Shown piece by piece: positions 1-12,827 of a stretch of DNA of 64,000 nt. The notes beneath the pieces were generated by a model, which ran no database searches, was not told where the DNA came from, and saw only the letters and a program-made list of their open reading frames with translations. Within the stretch, counting starts at the first letter, position 1. Each line of letters starts with the position of its first letter. Source of the stretch: Flammula alnicola. Lineage: Eukaryota; Basidiomycota; Agaricomycetes; Agaricales; Strophariaceae. The stretch is from assembly GCA_015499995.1 (NCBI GenBank), contig JADNRV010000215.1, forward strand, positions 16,781-80,780. The letters run 5' to 3'. The translations under genes were made by a program, and so were the position numbers.

Positions 1-1910
1 CGGTCTTGCAGAAGATTATGGACTGGATTCAGCACAGCGAGGATCGCGACACATGGATCATGTGGCTGAATGGTGCCGCAGGAGCAGGAAAGTCGGCGAT
101 CGCCCGATCCATCGCTGAGATATGCGAACAATCGAACCTGGCGTTGGCCACTTTCTTTTTCTTCAGGACGGACCCGACGCGTAATACTGCCAAACCACTG
201 GTGGCTACGCTCGCCTACCAAATTGCTATAGGCATTCCGCTCGCCCGCGACATTATTGTAGAAGCTCTCGACCGCGACCCGCTTCTCTTTGGACGTTCAT
301 TCGAATCGCAGCTCAAGGCCTTGATTGTTGAACCTTTACGACAGCTCAGGTGGCAGTCTGATAGTCCTGTCAACCCGACATATCCATTCCTAATCATAAT
401 CGATGGCCTCGACGAGTGCGATGGCTGCGATGTGCAAACCAACATCATTTACGCCATTTCAGATGCTCTACGAGATACAAATCTCCCCCTTGTATGCCTT
501 ATTGCCAGCCGTCCAGAGCAACAGATCACCATGGCGTTCAATTCAAGGAAGGTGACCGACGTTGTTACAAGATTACCCTTGGACAACACGTATCTTCCTG
601 ACGAAGACATCCGTCTCTTCCTCAACGACAAGTTCGCCGAAATCCGAGACAGTCATCCGTTCAAGCATCTCATTGACCCATCTTGGCCACCCGAAACCAT
701 AGTCGAAAACATCATCCAAAAATCCTCGGGCCAGTTCATATACGCATCAGTGGTGATAAATTTCGTGTCTTCGGCACATCACCACCCTGTACAACGTCTG
801 GAAGTTGTCCGAGGCATACGCCCTGCTCTCCTCGATACACCATTCATGCAGCTGGATGCACTGTACATGCACATCTTCTCATGTGTGGAAGAAATTGATG
901 TTACTATGCTAGTACTCAGCTATACGATTCTCGCCGGGCTCCACCTCGAAAATATAAATGTTGAGCGATTTCTATCTTTGGGCGAGGGAGATATAGAGAT
1001 TGCCTTAGCCGACTTGAAATCGGTTATTGTGATCATTTCCGGTTACATTACATTTCTTCATGCGTCCCTACCCGACTTTCTATGTGATCGCGCTCGATCT
1101 CAAAAGTATTATATCGATCCTCCAAACAGGCATTCTGATTTCGCCCACCGCTGGTTTGAACATCTCAAAGCTTTCCCCCCCTTCAAAATTTCCCCATCTG
1201 TTGGTACGACTCAATCATATATTTCCATCCATTTCATTACTAATTCAAGCTACATGCCTTTCGCCAAACAAATTAAGATAAACGTTTGTCCCTAATTCCA
1301 GCACCAGAAATAATCAAGCATCTAGAAGGTGCTGTCCCCACGAATGAACTTCAACAAGACATTTTGCAGTTTTTGCCTCGTCCTACCTACTTTTCGGGGT
1401 CCGCCGGGATTGAACAAATGTCTCAATTTCTCTCTTCCATCAAAGCACTGGTAAGCTCGATTGTTAGAATGAAGCTTTGTTTAATCTGACGAAGTTTAAA
1501 AGGATTTTCACGACGAATACGAAGCCTACAATCACCAGCTCGAATTGATCACTCGGATGGCCAAAGACTGGTATCCGGATGATTACCGCTCGTTGGGCGA
1601 ACATCACGATATTTCCCGAATACTTGTTAAACTCGAATTGGAGCAGCAAGCGCAAAAGCACCAGGCCCGCGAGCGTGAAGCGCACGAGTCCCAAATCCAC
1701 CAGCCGCAAACGCAAGGCCTCAAGCCTGCAGAAGTCTATTCCACGTGCCACATGCGGAGGGCGGATAACGAGAGTCTCGTGGAGGCTACCGAGGAGAATC
1801 CGATGTACACTGTCCACCTGTGTGGATGGAGCAATATAGTACATGACATGCTTAGATGCAGACGCAACGAGGCGAGTAAAACGAGAAAAACTTTTGACTT
1901 CACCTACTAA
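1..1910 (+). CDS. NACHT-domain STAND NTPase, copy 1 (5' end outside window)
   Basis: The frame is already open at the window edge, so the N-terminus lies upstream. Exon 1 carries a Walker A loop (NGAAGAGKSAIA, about 66-105), a Walker B-like segment (FLIIIDGLDECDG, about 385-425) and a sensor-like arginine stretch (LIASRPEQQ), which are NACHT NTPase features. An intron lies near 1203-1303 and a second at 1451-1502 (GTAAG...AAAG). The last exon reads ALDFHDEYEAYNHQLELITR and onward to a stop at 1910. The protein is a close relative of the copy at 33112; the two diverge in the last exon after ILVKLE. In fungi such NTPases are linked to self/non-self recognition, but no N-terminal effector domain is visible here, so the role is inference. 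Confidence 0.85.
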
Positions 1911-1938
1911 CCATGTAACAAACGCAAATGTTACATGG

Positions 1939-2560
1939 TTAGGAATAGTCATACTCTTCACCACCGTCCAGTTCATAAAGGTCAGCAACACTCAAATCTC
2001 CAAATTCATGCGGTCTCAATTCGGCGAGCCGCGCCAAAGATGTCCCGATAAAAAAGGAGGCCTTCGCGCCATTTAGATGTAAGATTACTGTTGCTCCACA
2101 CTCAGATCCTGCAAAGCAGTCGGCGGTGGGATCCATCCCAGTCAGATAGCAGGTATGCAATGCACAGCTGCTCATATCAGGGTGTAGAAGAATGATTCGA
2201 GATCATGGCGGTAAAAGTGGGGGCCGCGGGCAAGAGCTGCAGGATAGGTATCACTACGAGGATGAGGCTGAGGCGCCAGCCGCCGTCGGGGAATCTGCAC
2301 CTGCGCAGATCCTCGACGGTCGTATTAATCAGCAAAGACCGATCCAGCTACTGCGCTCTCGCTGAAGAATGTACGTTTTAGAGTCGAATATTAACCTCAG
2401 GGTCTTGGGAGCTCGTCTGAGCAGGAGACGATGCTGTCGCCTACGACCGAGGAGAATTTGCATCTCGCGCCATCTTGCAACTCGGGTCAGGTACCACCTC
2501 TTCAACACACCGGCATGGACTGATTGTGACAATGACCTCAATCGCTCGACCGTGCCAGTT
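1939..2560 (-). pseudogene. FunK1 kinase C-terminal relic
   Basis: On the minus strand near 2190-2215 the reading YRHDLESFFYTLI appears, a signature of the fungal FunK1 kinase family also seen in the full copies at 5423-8611 and 37782-40548. It then shifts frame into DPTADCFAGSECGAT and KASFFIG, which resembles the part of FunK1 proteins after the DLESFFY block, and ends in a stop at 1939. Stops and at least one frameshift separate the blocks. The segment beyond about 2330 has no recognisable kinase sequence. I read it as an old C-terminal fragment unrelated to the two near-identical FunK1 copies. Confidence 0.6.
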
Positions 2561-2823
2561 TGAGACCTACCTCGCCACTACATCCTGTGTCTAATCATTA
2601 GAGGGATCGGGCTACCGAACTACTAGATTGCAATTGTTTTCTTAGTTGTTAAAACGACGACATGATACTACACATAATAAAGACGTTTTCATCTCCTTTC
2701 CCTTATCCTGAGAACAGTTGTTACAGTGGGATCTGCCAGTTTTAGCGTAGATTAGATCAGGATGATGTCTGCCATACATACGGTTTAAGTACCGCACATT
2801 TGAATTGTTCCCCAATTTCGAGT

Positions 2824-4833
2824 TCAGGTGTGCCCAAACGCGGCTTGAGCGAGGTACGGCGTTTCGAGCTCCTTTATCTCCTCCTCAGTAAGCTTCACAT
2901 TGACGGCGCCTGTAGTAGAGTACGTTCAGCCATAAAGCATATGTCAGTAACTGGCATAAAGTGAACGACAACGCACCGAGCAAATCAGCCAAGTTGTCCA
3001 ACGAAGTAGTGCCGACGATGGGCGCTGATACTCCTGGTAAACCAAAAACCATCCGTTATTCGTCAGTGGACACCGTCCATGGGACTGTTTCCAGATTCAA
3101 GATTTCCCGTGACGTACCAGGTTTGGCCAAGACCCATGCCAACGACAATTGTGCCATGCTAATACCCTTCGCTTTCGCGATCTTCTCCACCCTGTCCCAC
3201 GCAAAAAGGTCATTCAATTACCATTTAGGAAAAGAAGATACGCACGCATCGACGATCTCCCCAGTGCCTTTGTTGTTGTTGTACCCTTTGATCATCCTGT
3301 GTTACGCCGACGGGGGGTACATATCATTGAATAATCAATACTTGGAGTGGGATTTAATGGTAATTAAGGTTAAAACGGCGCACCTATCAACCTTTCCACG
3401 AGTGGTATCGCCCATGGCATTGAGAGGCCGCGTGAGCAGTCCACGGGCCAGGGGAGACCAGGGGATCGATCCAACGCCAAAATGCTATTCGAGATTCGAG
3501 AATCGAAAACGTTATTAACCTCTTTGTCATTGAATTTTAGATTTGAAAGCACACACCTTCAGCGTTGGGAACATCTCCCTCTCCTCCTCGCGATAGACGA
3601 GGTTATAGTGGTTCTGCATCGAGATGAACGGCGTCAACTTATTGTTGATCGCGTAGTCTTGAATGAGCATGTCAGTCAAGTATTATAATCGAAAAGATAT
3701 CTAGAGAGGTACGCACTTTGCATTGCATGGACTAACACAGGGAAAATATGATTAGCGCTTGCACTTGAAAATGGCGGAGCATCGCGAAGAAACGCTTACA
3801 TTGCCAGGCCCAGCATGACGACATGCCGATATACCGCACGTAACCAGCTTTAACGACGTCATGGAGGGCTTGCATCTATTGCATTCATTCACGAAATCAG
3901 GATGGTGTACGATTTTAAGAGGTAGAGAGAGGCTTCTTCTACGCACCGTTTCCTCGATGGGCGTGTCGCGGTCGAAGCGATGGCCTGGACAGCACAGCAC
4001 ATGATGAAGTAAGCTGTGTCGGTCGGTAGTAAAAGAAAGAAATTTCGATCGTACATTGTAAAACATCGATGTAATCCAATTGGAGGCGCTCCAGACTGTG
4101 CTTGACGGACTCAAAGATGTGCTAGAAATTATAATATTTAAGTGTGATTGATGGTCTGTTGGGAAGAATTGAACAGACCTTGCGACTCAACCCGTGTTGG
4201 TTGACATAGCCCAGCTCGTCATGATTACCTTGAAATAGAACCGTCCCTGGTGTCTTGCCTACGAGGTAGAAAACCTTAAAAACAGGTATCAGTACTCCAT
4301 GTGTACTTCCCACAGAGCTGCACGCATAGTACGTACTTTGGTCATGACCACGATCTCATCGCGCGGGAGCTTGAGCTGCTTGATAGCCTTTCCCAAGACG
4401 ATCTCGGACTGCCCGTTCGAATACGTCTATAATGAATAGAGATGAATAGGCGGTGAGGTCAAAGTGGAATTGAGATCATGCAAATGCTTATACGGCGTAC
4501 GCACATTCGCGGTATCGAAAGTGTTAATCCCTGCATCGTATCTGTGTTAGGATCTACCAATCAGGATACTTCATATGTAAATCCTCTTGATCACTTACGC
4601 AGCTTTGATGTGCTTGATTGACTCTTCTTCCTGTAAAACCCATCCCTGCCACTCCGGAGTGCCGTATGACATGCATCCAAGGATGATTTTGGAGACCTTG
4701 AGTCCTGAAGTACCAAGGCGGACTGCATGCAAGTATCAACAACCAAACATCTTTGCAGGGCCAGTGAAATACGGCAACACAGATAATGCTACGTACCGTA
4801 GGGCATGTTTTTCTTTGCTTCTGAAGTCGCCAT
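2824..4833 (-). CDS. Aldo/keto reductase
   Basis: Start is the ATG at 4833 (MATSEAKKNMPYGT). After an intron the next exon reads VRLGTSGLKVSKIILGCMSY, followed by a helix ending HIKAA and, after a 61-bp intron near 4536-4596, AYDAGINTFDTANVYSNGQSE. This holds the conserved Asp and Tyr of the AKR active site. Then come EIVLGKAIKQLKLPRDEI and VVMTK with the catalytic Lys. Further exons down to 2824 end GAVNVKLTEEEIKELE followed by a PYLAQAAFGHT tail. This matches fungal voltage-gated-channel-beta/YakC-like AKRs, which reduce aldehydes or ketones with NADPH in the cytosol. There are about nine short introns. No interruption was noticed. The specific substrate cannot be told. It is the only clearly intact single-copy enzyme gene in the first 10 kb. 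Confidence 0.88.
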
Positions 4834-5422
4834 TTTCGCTGGAGCGGAGAACCAAGCTCTGATTGGGGTATGGATATCGTGGAAGGGTAGGCATACTGGT
4901 GGCCTTTTATGCTGACTCAGATAGCGATACACGAAGCTTCGAATCCAGCGACTCGGGAGTCGGAAGCACTGGAAGTTGGTTGATGACTCAGTCATCATGC
5001 ATCAGGCGTCGCGCCGAGAATAACCGCGCCGAAAGTGATGCCGGCTGGATGCGCACGCGGCGCATTACAGATTGCACCCGTCGTTCCCAACCCTAATCGA
5101 ATTGTCCCTTTATTACGGTTCATTACACGGACTTGTGACCTTGGATGGGTTTATGTGGTTCAGGATACTCCGGGACATCTTTCATCTTCGAGCTGGGAGG
5201 ATATAATTGCTCAAAGGTGTACTTCGTGTAATATGGACTTGACTTGCTCCCGGCAAAGCTGGAGGAGGAAGATAGACGGGAAGAGCCAGGGATGTGCTAT
5301 AATAATGACGAATGCCAGTGATGAGTTTATCGTGATTTTCTCATTCCCTTATGATTACAGTACAGCGAGATTGATGTAGATATCGACAAGATGCTACAAT
5401 TATGTATTTCAATTGTAATACA
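4834..5422. other. Intergenic, between the reductase start and the FunK1 end
   Basis: This stretch holds the upstream region of the reductase gene and the 3' flank of the FunK1 gene. The short open frames in it show no family features. No TATA box or repeat stood out. Confidence 0.5.
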
Positions 5423-8400
5423 CTACTTGTCGAATGATTCCAGTATTTCCGTCACGGCGAAATCTGGGTTAAGTCCACGAGGTGTTTCACCAATGGCCTC
5501 CATTAGGGAAGTGCATGGGTCAGGCATACCCACATGGGTCATGGGTATGGGTGCCCATGGGTATGGGTGCGGGTCAGCTCTGCGATACCCATGACCCATC
5601 ATAACCCATGGCCCAAAACCGCATTTTTGACAATATTTTTCATTATTGAAGACATGTAGAGGGATGGAAGTGGTGGTTGACTCAGAAGATCAAGTTAACC
5701 CACTGACAAACTGTTGGTCACACATTTCAGCAAACACTGAGATGTGAATGTCCTGTAATTTCAGCACTGACCCATCGACACCCAAGCACCCATAGACAAA
5801 AAACCCATGGGTGCATGGGTATGGGTTGGCGTGGGTGTGGGTGTGGGTCACTGAAAAAATACCCATGGGTGACCCATGCTATTCCCTAGCCTCCATAAAT
5901 TTCTCGAACGTTATACGGCCGCCGCAATCAATTAGCAGACGGTCGACGCCCTCCTGGCCCTCCATCGCCTTGATTTGTTCTTTACATTCATTTACGTAGC
6001 TGAAAGCCGACCGGAAGAGCACCCAAAGTGGCTTAATCCATTTCGCCCACATTTCATTGAAGGCTGAAAGCGTTGAATTTTGGATGGCTTCAAAATCATC
6101 CCCATAGTAAAGAAGGACTTTGTGGTCGTAGGCGTGCGTTTCATCTGCCCAAAACCGAAGTATTTTTGGCGTCGGTTTTATTGGTTGTACCTGATTGTTG
6201 AAGTCGTAGTGGGTAGCCGCCCAGATGAGAATGTAGAAGAAAGATTCTAGGTCATGTCGATACAGATGATGAGGAATGTCTAGTTTGGGTTTGAGGAGAT
6301 CACGAGCCATGAAAGGAAATGTTCCTGTACGGTGGTGGTTGGCAGAGAGAGGAGGTTCTCCTTTATCATTGACCTCCATTCCTAGATCTAAGTCGTTCAG
6401 AACACCGATGGTCTCCTGCTCTTCGATAGGCGGAGACGCGGACGATATATCCTTTGAATCGTCGTCGGGTTCCACATCTTCCGTATCTCGACCACCCACA
6501 GACTCATGGTCGTTCTGTGTCACCGAGTCTTCGACTGGAATTCTATCAGTTTGGCCAGGACGCCAGATCATCAAATTATTTTGGCTGATATCTCGATGAA
6601 TTACTCGTCCTGACGTGAATACATGATAATGGCCTGAAATGGCAGCTTAATCAGTCGCAAGGTATCTCTGAAGAAAACGACAGTACGCACATTCAACACA
6701 GTCCAAGAATACACGTTTGAATTCCTCCACGTTCTTGGCTTCCCATAGAGGCACATAGAGGTTAGACACCAACGCATGGAGATCACGGCCTTGAATCGCA
6801 TTATCTGGTGCATTGGGATCCTCGAGAATGCTCTTCATCTTCGAGCTAGGGAGGCCCAGTTCCTCCGAGGTATATTTTGCATAGAATAATGGGTTTGGAA
6901 GGCGCTTTTGCCAGTATGGCGGAAGCGCTGCTCGAACCGTCTGAAGGAGATCCCCCTCGTGCGTCCGTGATATATATTGCCAGCTCATTTTCAGAGCGTA
7001 TAACGAATTTCGTAGCTTGCTTCCAACGCGCCCTGCATAGACGGAAGCAACATAGGTGCCACGGCCATTTATGCCCCGGTAAGTAGCAAGAACCTTTGAC
7101 ACAGGGAAGACATAGTCAGGTTTTCCTTCGGATTTGGGGAACCTGTAACAGATGCTCGTCGTCTTCTTGGTGCACATCCTGCACGCCTCCGCTAGCTCTT
7201 TGGCGCACTTAGAACAGACGCCACTCATTGTTCTGGGGCATTCTTCGCACACGGAAGTCATCTCTGTAGAGGACTTGGCGCATACATGAACCGTCTCTAC
7301 GGGCGGCTTGTCGAGAGGTTGAATATCGGATTCGAGAATAACGGCATCAGGCTGAGCTGGACGAATGAACTTGTGTATGTGGGGATCAAATCCTGCCTGA
7401 CGCAGGTCGCACTGACCGAGAGCAAAGAGAGTCAGCCCAAGGTATGAGGCGCCCTTCTCGGTAGTAAAATCGAAGTTGACGGTGCGTATGACGGCAGTAC
7501 GATCGTAGTACCATAAGCTAACTTTACGTTTGTCGATGAATATTCCGGTGGTATAGTGGCGGCTGCTTGCCCCGAGGCATTCGAGTGCATACGTGGCGAG
7601 TTGCATTTGATCGTCTGTGATCTTGATGGAGCGACGGCCCCTTTTTCGTTTTCTGCAGCCTTGGTCATCGCCGTCTCGAGAACGCTTGCGAGTGGATTGG
7701 GTACTCGTGTAGTTGGTGCTAGATGAAAAAGTCATCGACGTGTCTCTCGAGGTGCCAGCAGAGGTGGCAATGAGGTGCTGGGTCGCTGAGCGATTGTTCT
7801 TTGATGTGTGGTGACATTGTCGTCCTGCTACGACATCGCCAACCTCTTTGACCCGCGACCCGGATCCACAACTAAACGACGGTCGAGAATGTGTATCCGG
7901 TGTAACATTCTCGAGAGGCTCGTGCTCCTGGACATCTGACAGCTTGCGACCATTCGTTGGAGGTTTATTGCGCTTAAGTTTGAATGCAATCACGGATCGC
8001 ACTTCCTGCCAAATCACTCTGAGAATGATTGGGAGAAACACGTCGGCCATATCGGGCTTTCGGTCGGTCTCTTGACTGCGAATCATTGTGTCGCCCTTGT
8101 AGTCCCAGAAACCTGTCCGAATGGAACCAACCTGCATGCCAAAGAGTTTGCAAATGTCGTCCAAGAGTCCTGTGGCAATCTTGCAGAAAGGCTCGTGGAG
8201 ATCGTTTTCCTTTTTCCCGGCAGTGTTCAACACGCTCTCGTAGACGTCTAGCGGATCCTTGGCTAGCACAAGCTTCTCGGCCATGATCTTTTGAATCTTG
8301 TCGTTGTCAAGCCCCCACACGTTCTCCACGAAATTCTCCACTGAGATCTCACGATAGGTGTGCCCCGTAAGATCAAGTTGAAGGGCAGCTTTCATCAATT

Positions 8401-8611
8401 CAACTCTGCTGTCGTCGATTACGGCGACCCTTTTCTTCACGGGTGCGTTTAGCGACATCGAGGTAGAATCTACATGTAATGAGATTGTATAGGCATCGTT
8501 GAAGGTAGGCGACTCACAATATGAACTTGACTTGCTTCCAGTCGAGGAGGATGTCTGAGAGGAGGAGGAATAATACGAGGAGGAATGGGACATGTTGCTT
8601 GAAGTAGCCAT
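5423..8611 (-). pseudogene. FunK1-type protein kinase, copy 1, last exon interrupted by a MITE
   Basis: ATG at 8611 (MATSSNMSHSS). Exons are 8518-8611, 6691-8469 and from 6633 down; both introns have GTGAGT/GTGCGT donors and match those of copy 2. The protein has a Ser-rich start, a region shared by FunK1 proteins (HTYREISVENFVENVWG), a basic linker, a Cys-rich insert (about residues 425-480), an ATP-site Lys in YALKMSW (about 520), the catalytic loop VIHRDISQNNLMIW (about 635), a DLDLGME segment in the DFG position, RTGTFPFMARDLL, and HDLESFFYILIW. The last codons are split by a 385-bp element: the frame now stops after EARE at 5879, while the original tail (EAIGETPRGL...LESFDK, stop at 5423) lies beyond the element. 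The kinase core is intact, so a slightly truncated kinase could still be made. Substrates of FunK1 kinases are unknown. Confidence 0.85.
5504..5888. mobile_element. hAT-like MITE, 385 bp, with CATGGGT arrays
   Basis: The ends are imperfect inverted repeats: TAGGGAAGTGCATGGGTCA on the left, and on the right the complement of TAGGGAATAGCATGGGTCA. The element is flanked by a perfect 8-bp duplication GCCTCCAT (5496-5503 and 5889-5896). An 8-bp duplication and TAGGG-type ends are hAT hallmarks. Near both ends the motif CATGGGT/ATGGGT and its complement are repeated many times (5511-5610 and 5765-5880), with a non-repetitive core between. No transposase frame is present. Removing the element and one duplication restores the FunK1 frame, as judged by the copy at 40440-40548. 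Confidence 0.88.
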
Positions 8612-9330
8612 GTTCAAATGGCGAGTGGATTTGTGGTACGGGTAAAGATGCCACTGGGAAATGGCCCGCGAATCCTGTGGCACTAAGTGCGCTGAAGCGT
8701 GTCAAGCGCAATCGAAAATTGCGAAGACTAGACAACTACTCGGAAGATAAATAACAATAGTGATGCCGCAGCAGAAAAAAGCCCTTCAGGACTTGGAGGG
8801 ATGAGGGCCATTGCTTCGCATGGCAAAACGAGGACCAGGCTATCAAGTGTGGCACTTAAGTGTTATTACTACAATATAAAATTTAGTTCTCAGAATTCAA
8901 AGACAATTATTGAAATTAGAATCAGTTCTGGAGCAAATGCACATGTCCTCAATATACTTAAAGAAATACTTAGAATTTGAAAAGATTTGGCCGGAAGAAT
9001 GCTGACATGATTTATATCAGTCAGCATGTACTGGACTGGACATGATGACTGTATGGCATCACATCAGCATCCGAGTTCGGCACTGCAGGATCTAAATATA
9101 GATCTCTGTACTCGATAGTAAGCGATACTCCCTACCTAAGTACCTTGCCTCTCCCTTGCCTCTCCCGACCTCGGAGGCCCTCAAAAAGCATAGATAAGTT
9201 ATTGTTTCATTTTTATTCACATTTTCTAACAGTTCTTGAGTGTTAATAGGTATTACATGAATCGAGCAACGTGCACTGCAACGTCGTGTGCCCCTTGCCT
9301 CGTTGAGGTATGTGGGCCGACTAGGGAACA
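8612..9330. other. Intergenic, upstream of FunK1 copy 1
   Basis: The first 80 bp or so (TTAGTGCCAC...CCCGTACCAC) are shared with the upstream side of the second FunK1 copy at 37680-37757, so the duplication included part of the promoter. The rest is AT-rich sequence in which I see no gene. Confidence 0.5.
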
Positions 9331-12100
9331 ATGCGAGTGGAGTGGAGGGTATCGGAGTATATGAGTGGAGACCCTGGCAGAGGGAGACCAGCCAGGTATG
9401 TGACAAATCGAGTTGAACAACACGATTTGCTTATATTCATTCTCCCTTCACCCCCTCGCCTAACCCATCCCAGGTACTGCCAACACCACCCCCACTGCTC
9501 TTTGCCAGCAGCCCAACCACCTGGTTGCTTCAGCACCATCACCGGCAGCAGCAGTGTTTGGCCACTGCCCCAACGCCCAACGCCCACCCTGTCCACCCAT
9601 CGCTGCCCTACCCCCTTTGCCTTCTTCTCCACGGCTAATGCCAGGGTCCGCTCAGGTCATGTGAGGAGAAGCGCAGAGACCTTATCACCTCCTCGACGAA
9701 CATGCCCATTTACACGGTCTTGGTTCTACCTCGTTGCATATACCATGCGCATCCACCTGCATGCTGCGCAGAACAGACGGCAGCACCAACTCACGGGACA
9801 TTTGTCTCGTGTGTGGGCTCTCGTCTCGCTTGCCTGGCATGCAGCACCAGGCTAGCAATGGCGTCGACCCCAAATGGACAAGACATGGCAGGATCGAGGG
9901 TCGATGAGGAGGGCAGTGTGTTGGCGAAGAGCCAAGGGTCCAACGTAAGAGTTCACTAATCGATACACTGTGCTCGTGTACTCACCTCATCCCATCCAGC
10001 GATAGCGAGGACAGGATAACAGTGGTGATTTGTTGACTGATCGCCATCTGCTAACGACCTGCCACATCGCCTCGAAAGCCAAAACCAAGAGATCTCCTAG
10101 CGTCTCAGGTCAGCTGAGCACGAAGTTCACCATCTCTGCACTGTCGAAGCTCATCCAACATCCTAACCGACCACATATCACCCTGCCCATCGAGTTTCCG
10201 ACCATGCCGACGGTCCGATCATCGCCGCGGGTCTCGACTCCATGCATACACATGTCGCATCAATTGGATGCAATGTGAATCGTCCTGTGACAGATGCACG
10301 GTGGTGGATGCAAGAGGCTTCATTGTGCTGGAGACGAGAAACGGAGAGCATCATGGTAAGCAGGCTGTTCGTTGGCTGCCGTGACCTACAACTCACCTCT
10401 GCCCTGTTTACCCCAGCCCAGCCATCACTCCGCAGACCCATGCACATCCGTTCGAGACAAAGGCTGTCACAAGCAAACCGTCTTGGCAACTAGGGCTCAT
10501 AAACGCACCCAACATTTGTGGAGTGGACGGATGGATGTAGGCGATAGGTGGGCGGGGGAAAGCCGACGAGGTAAGTATCTAAAACATGGTATATGATAGA
10601 TAGGTCGAGTACTCACCTTTCTTCGCATTTCCCAGCCGACAAGACCTCCATTCGCAACCCACGGCTCGGCTGCAACCTCTACTCCTCCAAATGTCAGGCG
10701 CGACACATGCGGCGTGCGCTTGAGGGCTCAGTACGACAGGCTGTTGGGTTTGACCAAGGCGGATGGAGATGGTAAGTGGTCATTTTCAGCAGGAGAACGA
10801 GATCGGTGTACTGACGTGCTTTGTTTCTTTAGCCTCTCATCCTCAATGATGACCTCAGCACTGCTGCACACGGGTCAGCAAATCCATTCGCTAATGAGAT
10901 ACAGCGCTTACTCACGTAGATGACACAGATCGTGAAGAACTGGGATATAAAAGCTGCAGGTCCTCACCAGCGCTGCAGCTTCAATGATGGAGCCGCGCTG
11001 GCGGCCCGTCCATCGATGATACTGCAGCGGCAGGTGGATTGACGCTGATGCCATGACGCCGCGCATGCGATGATGACGACAACACAACAGCGGGTGCATC
11101 AGTCTATATGGACATCATCGTACCCCAGCCAATCGCAGAACTCGCAGCAGAACATTGTCGGTGTGCTGCCTTCAACGCCCTTCGCACAGCCAACGCAGAC
11201 GACGCTGCCGACTGCCAGCGTAATCCAGAGACAGCAACATCATTGTATGCCATCTCTATCTGCCCAATTTTTCCCGAAATGTAGCGAGGTTTAGCACCAT
11301 CCTTTCGCGTATTCGTCTCTCGTTCAGTCGCCTATTCACAGACCCGAGCATAACCCCTCTTCGCCATCCTCCGGGTATTGAACTCGCTGCTTCCTCTCGG
11401 CGCACTGGGTGGCCATGGAGCACGGCCTACGCAATATTATTCAAGTGCGCCTTCAGGGTACTCGACGAATGACCCTCGTGTCATGCCGCAAAGTTACATG
11501 TCTCATCCTATGTCTCAGCTTTAGACACGGGCTGATGGGAGTCTGGGCGATTTGTTTCTGTTACATGGATGCAATGAACGTTCGGGTTCCAGTATCGCTT
11601 CGACCTCCCGCAACCCACGTTTATTGCTCGGTTGCGGTAAGGAGATTAAATCATTACTCGCGATGGACGTTCAGGCTTCAAGCTCGATGACTGCCCTACA
11701 GTCAAGCTGACAGAGGAAATATTCATGGCAGTGGAGAGTGGCGAGAGCATCTACCTGTAGTACGTAATATCCTACCCACACTGGTGGGTTCTCGGTGTGT
11801 GGTCGTGTAGAAGATTACAACCCAGGACTTGTGTCTTTCCCCTCGTTGCTGCTCAAGGCTGACATTCTTTATATTATGCGCCTGCGATGCCCCCTTCTTG
11901 TATCTCATATTTGTGCACATTTTCTCCTCCATCGGACCGTCCTGCTTTTCTTTCGTTTACCTATTTTCTTTGTCAGAATGTGTCTGTTGTAACATCTTGT
12001 GCTCTTTATTCCTGTACAGAACACGCGCGTCCACCTAACCATCTCTTCCTGTACCTCCGCGTACCTCCGGAGATGAGTTTGGATCTAGTGTACCGCCTGT
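9331..12100. other. Degenerate, possibly once-coding region
   Basis: Several short plus-strand frames separated by intron-like GTAAG...CAG segments occur (for example 9331-9855, 10030-10278, 11070-11294), rich in Pro, Ser and Thr. None shows a domain I recognise, and stop codons break every attempt to join them. The last part (11550-11760) reads FQYRFDLPQPTFIARLR and, after stops, DDCPTVKLTEEIFMAVESGE, which suggests a decayed gene or transposon. I do not assign a function. Confidence 0.3.
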
Positions 12101-12805
12101 AAGGATGCTAGCTAGACCTTGCTTGCAAAATTCGGCGCAATTCATTTGAAAATCTGATTTAGACGTTAGCGATTTGGAGAGCAATGCACTTGGTAGGCTC
12201 CGTCCGAGGCGAGTGGGTATGATCCGTATGCCTTGAGTGCATCGGCTTTACTAAGTTGTGGTTCTGTTTGAGTCGACATCGCTCCGTGTTGCGCAAAGAG
12301 ATAGTTGCCGAAGACCCTTGAAGCCGTGAGGCTTGAACTGGTTATTGTTCACCAATTCTTGCAGAAGTCTGAGGCTACGATTGTCAATGTAGTTAATAGT
12401 CTGCTATCGATCTGCGATCTGCAATATATGATAGTAGTATGAATCGTTCCGCCACTGGCAGCATTTATAAATTCTGCGTGCGGCAAATGCAACCAGTGAA
12501 GTAAGTCGTGGGTCCAACTAGTAGATTTCGAGAGGCTATTCTGTTGCATATTGGTCAAATGATTGCGTGTATATTTCGGCGTCACCTGGAGGCGGATTCA
12601 GTGGAGTTCGGAGAAAAAAGGTCCTCACCTTGATGATCTATATCCTGCCAAAGGTTGGAGTTGTGGGAGAGGCAATAGTGACACGACTAGTAGCAGGCAT
12701 GGCGGTTTCATGGTACATAAGTACTACTTTAATTTTAAACTTGAAGTATTGCGAAAACGCAGATGTCACATGACTATAGATAAGATAAATACAGCCATCA
12801 AACAA
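12101..12805. other. No gene seen
   Basis: AT-rich sequence to the left of the Plavaka-type element. No repeat, RNA gene or convincing frame was found. Confidence 0.4.
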
Positions 12806-12827
12806 ACATCATCAGCAAAATAGCACG
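12806..12827 (+). repeat. Left terminal inverted repeat of the Plavaka-type element
   Basis: 22 bp, exact reverse complement of 20964-20985; begins ACATCATCAGCAAAATAGCA. Confidence 0.8.

Noticed and set aside
5511..5880. Interstitial telomere repeats (GGGTATGGGT resembles TTAGGG)
   Set aside because: The unit is CATGGGT, not TTAGGG, and the arrays are confined to a TIR element with an 8-bp duplication.
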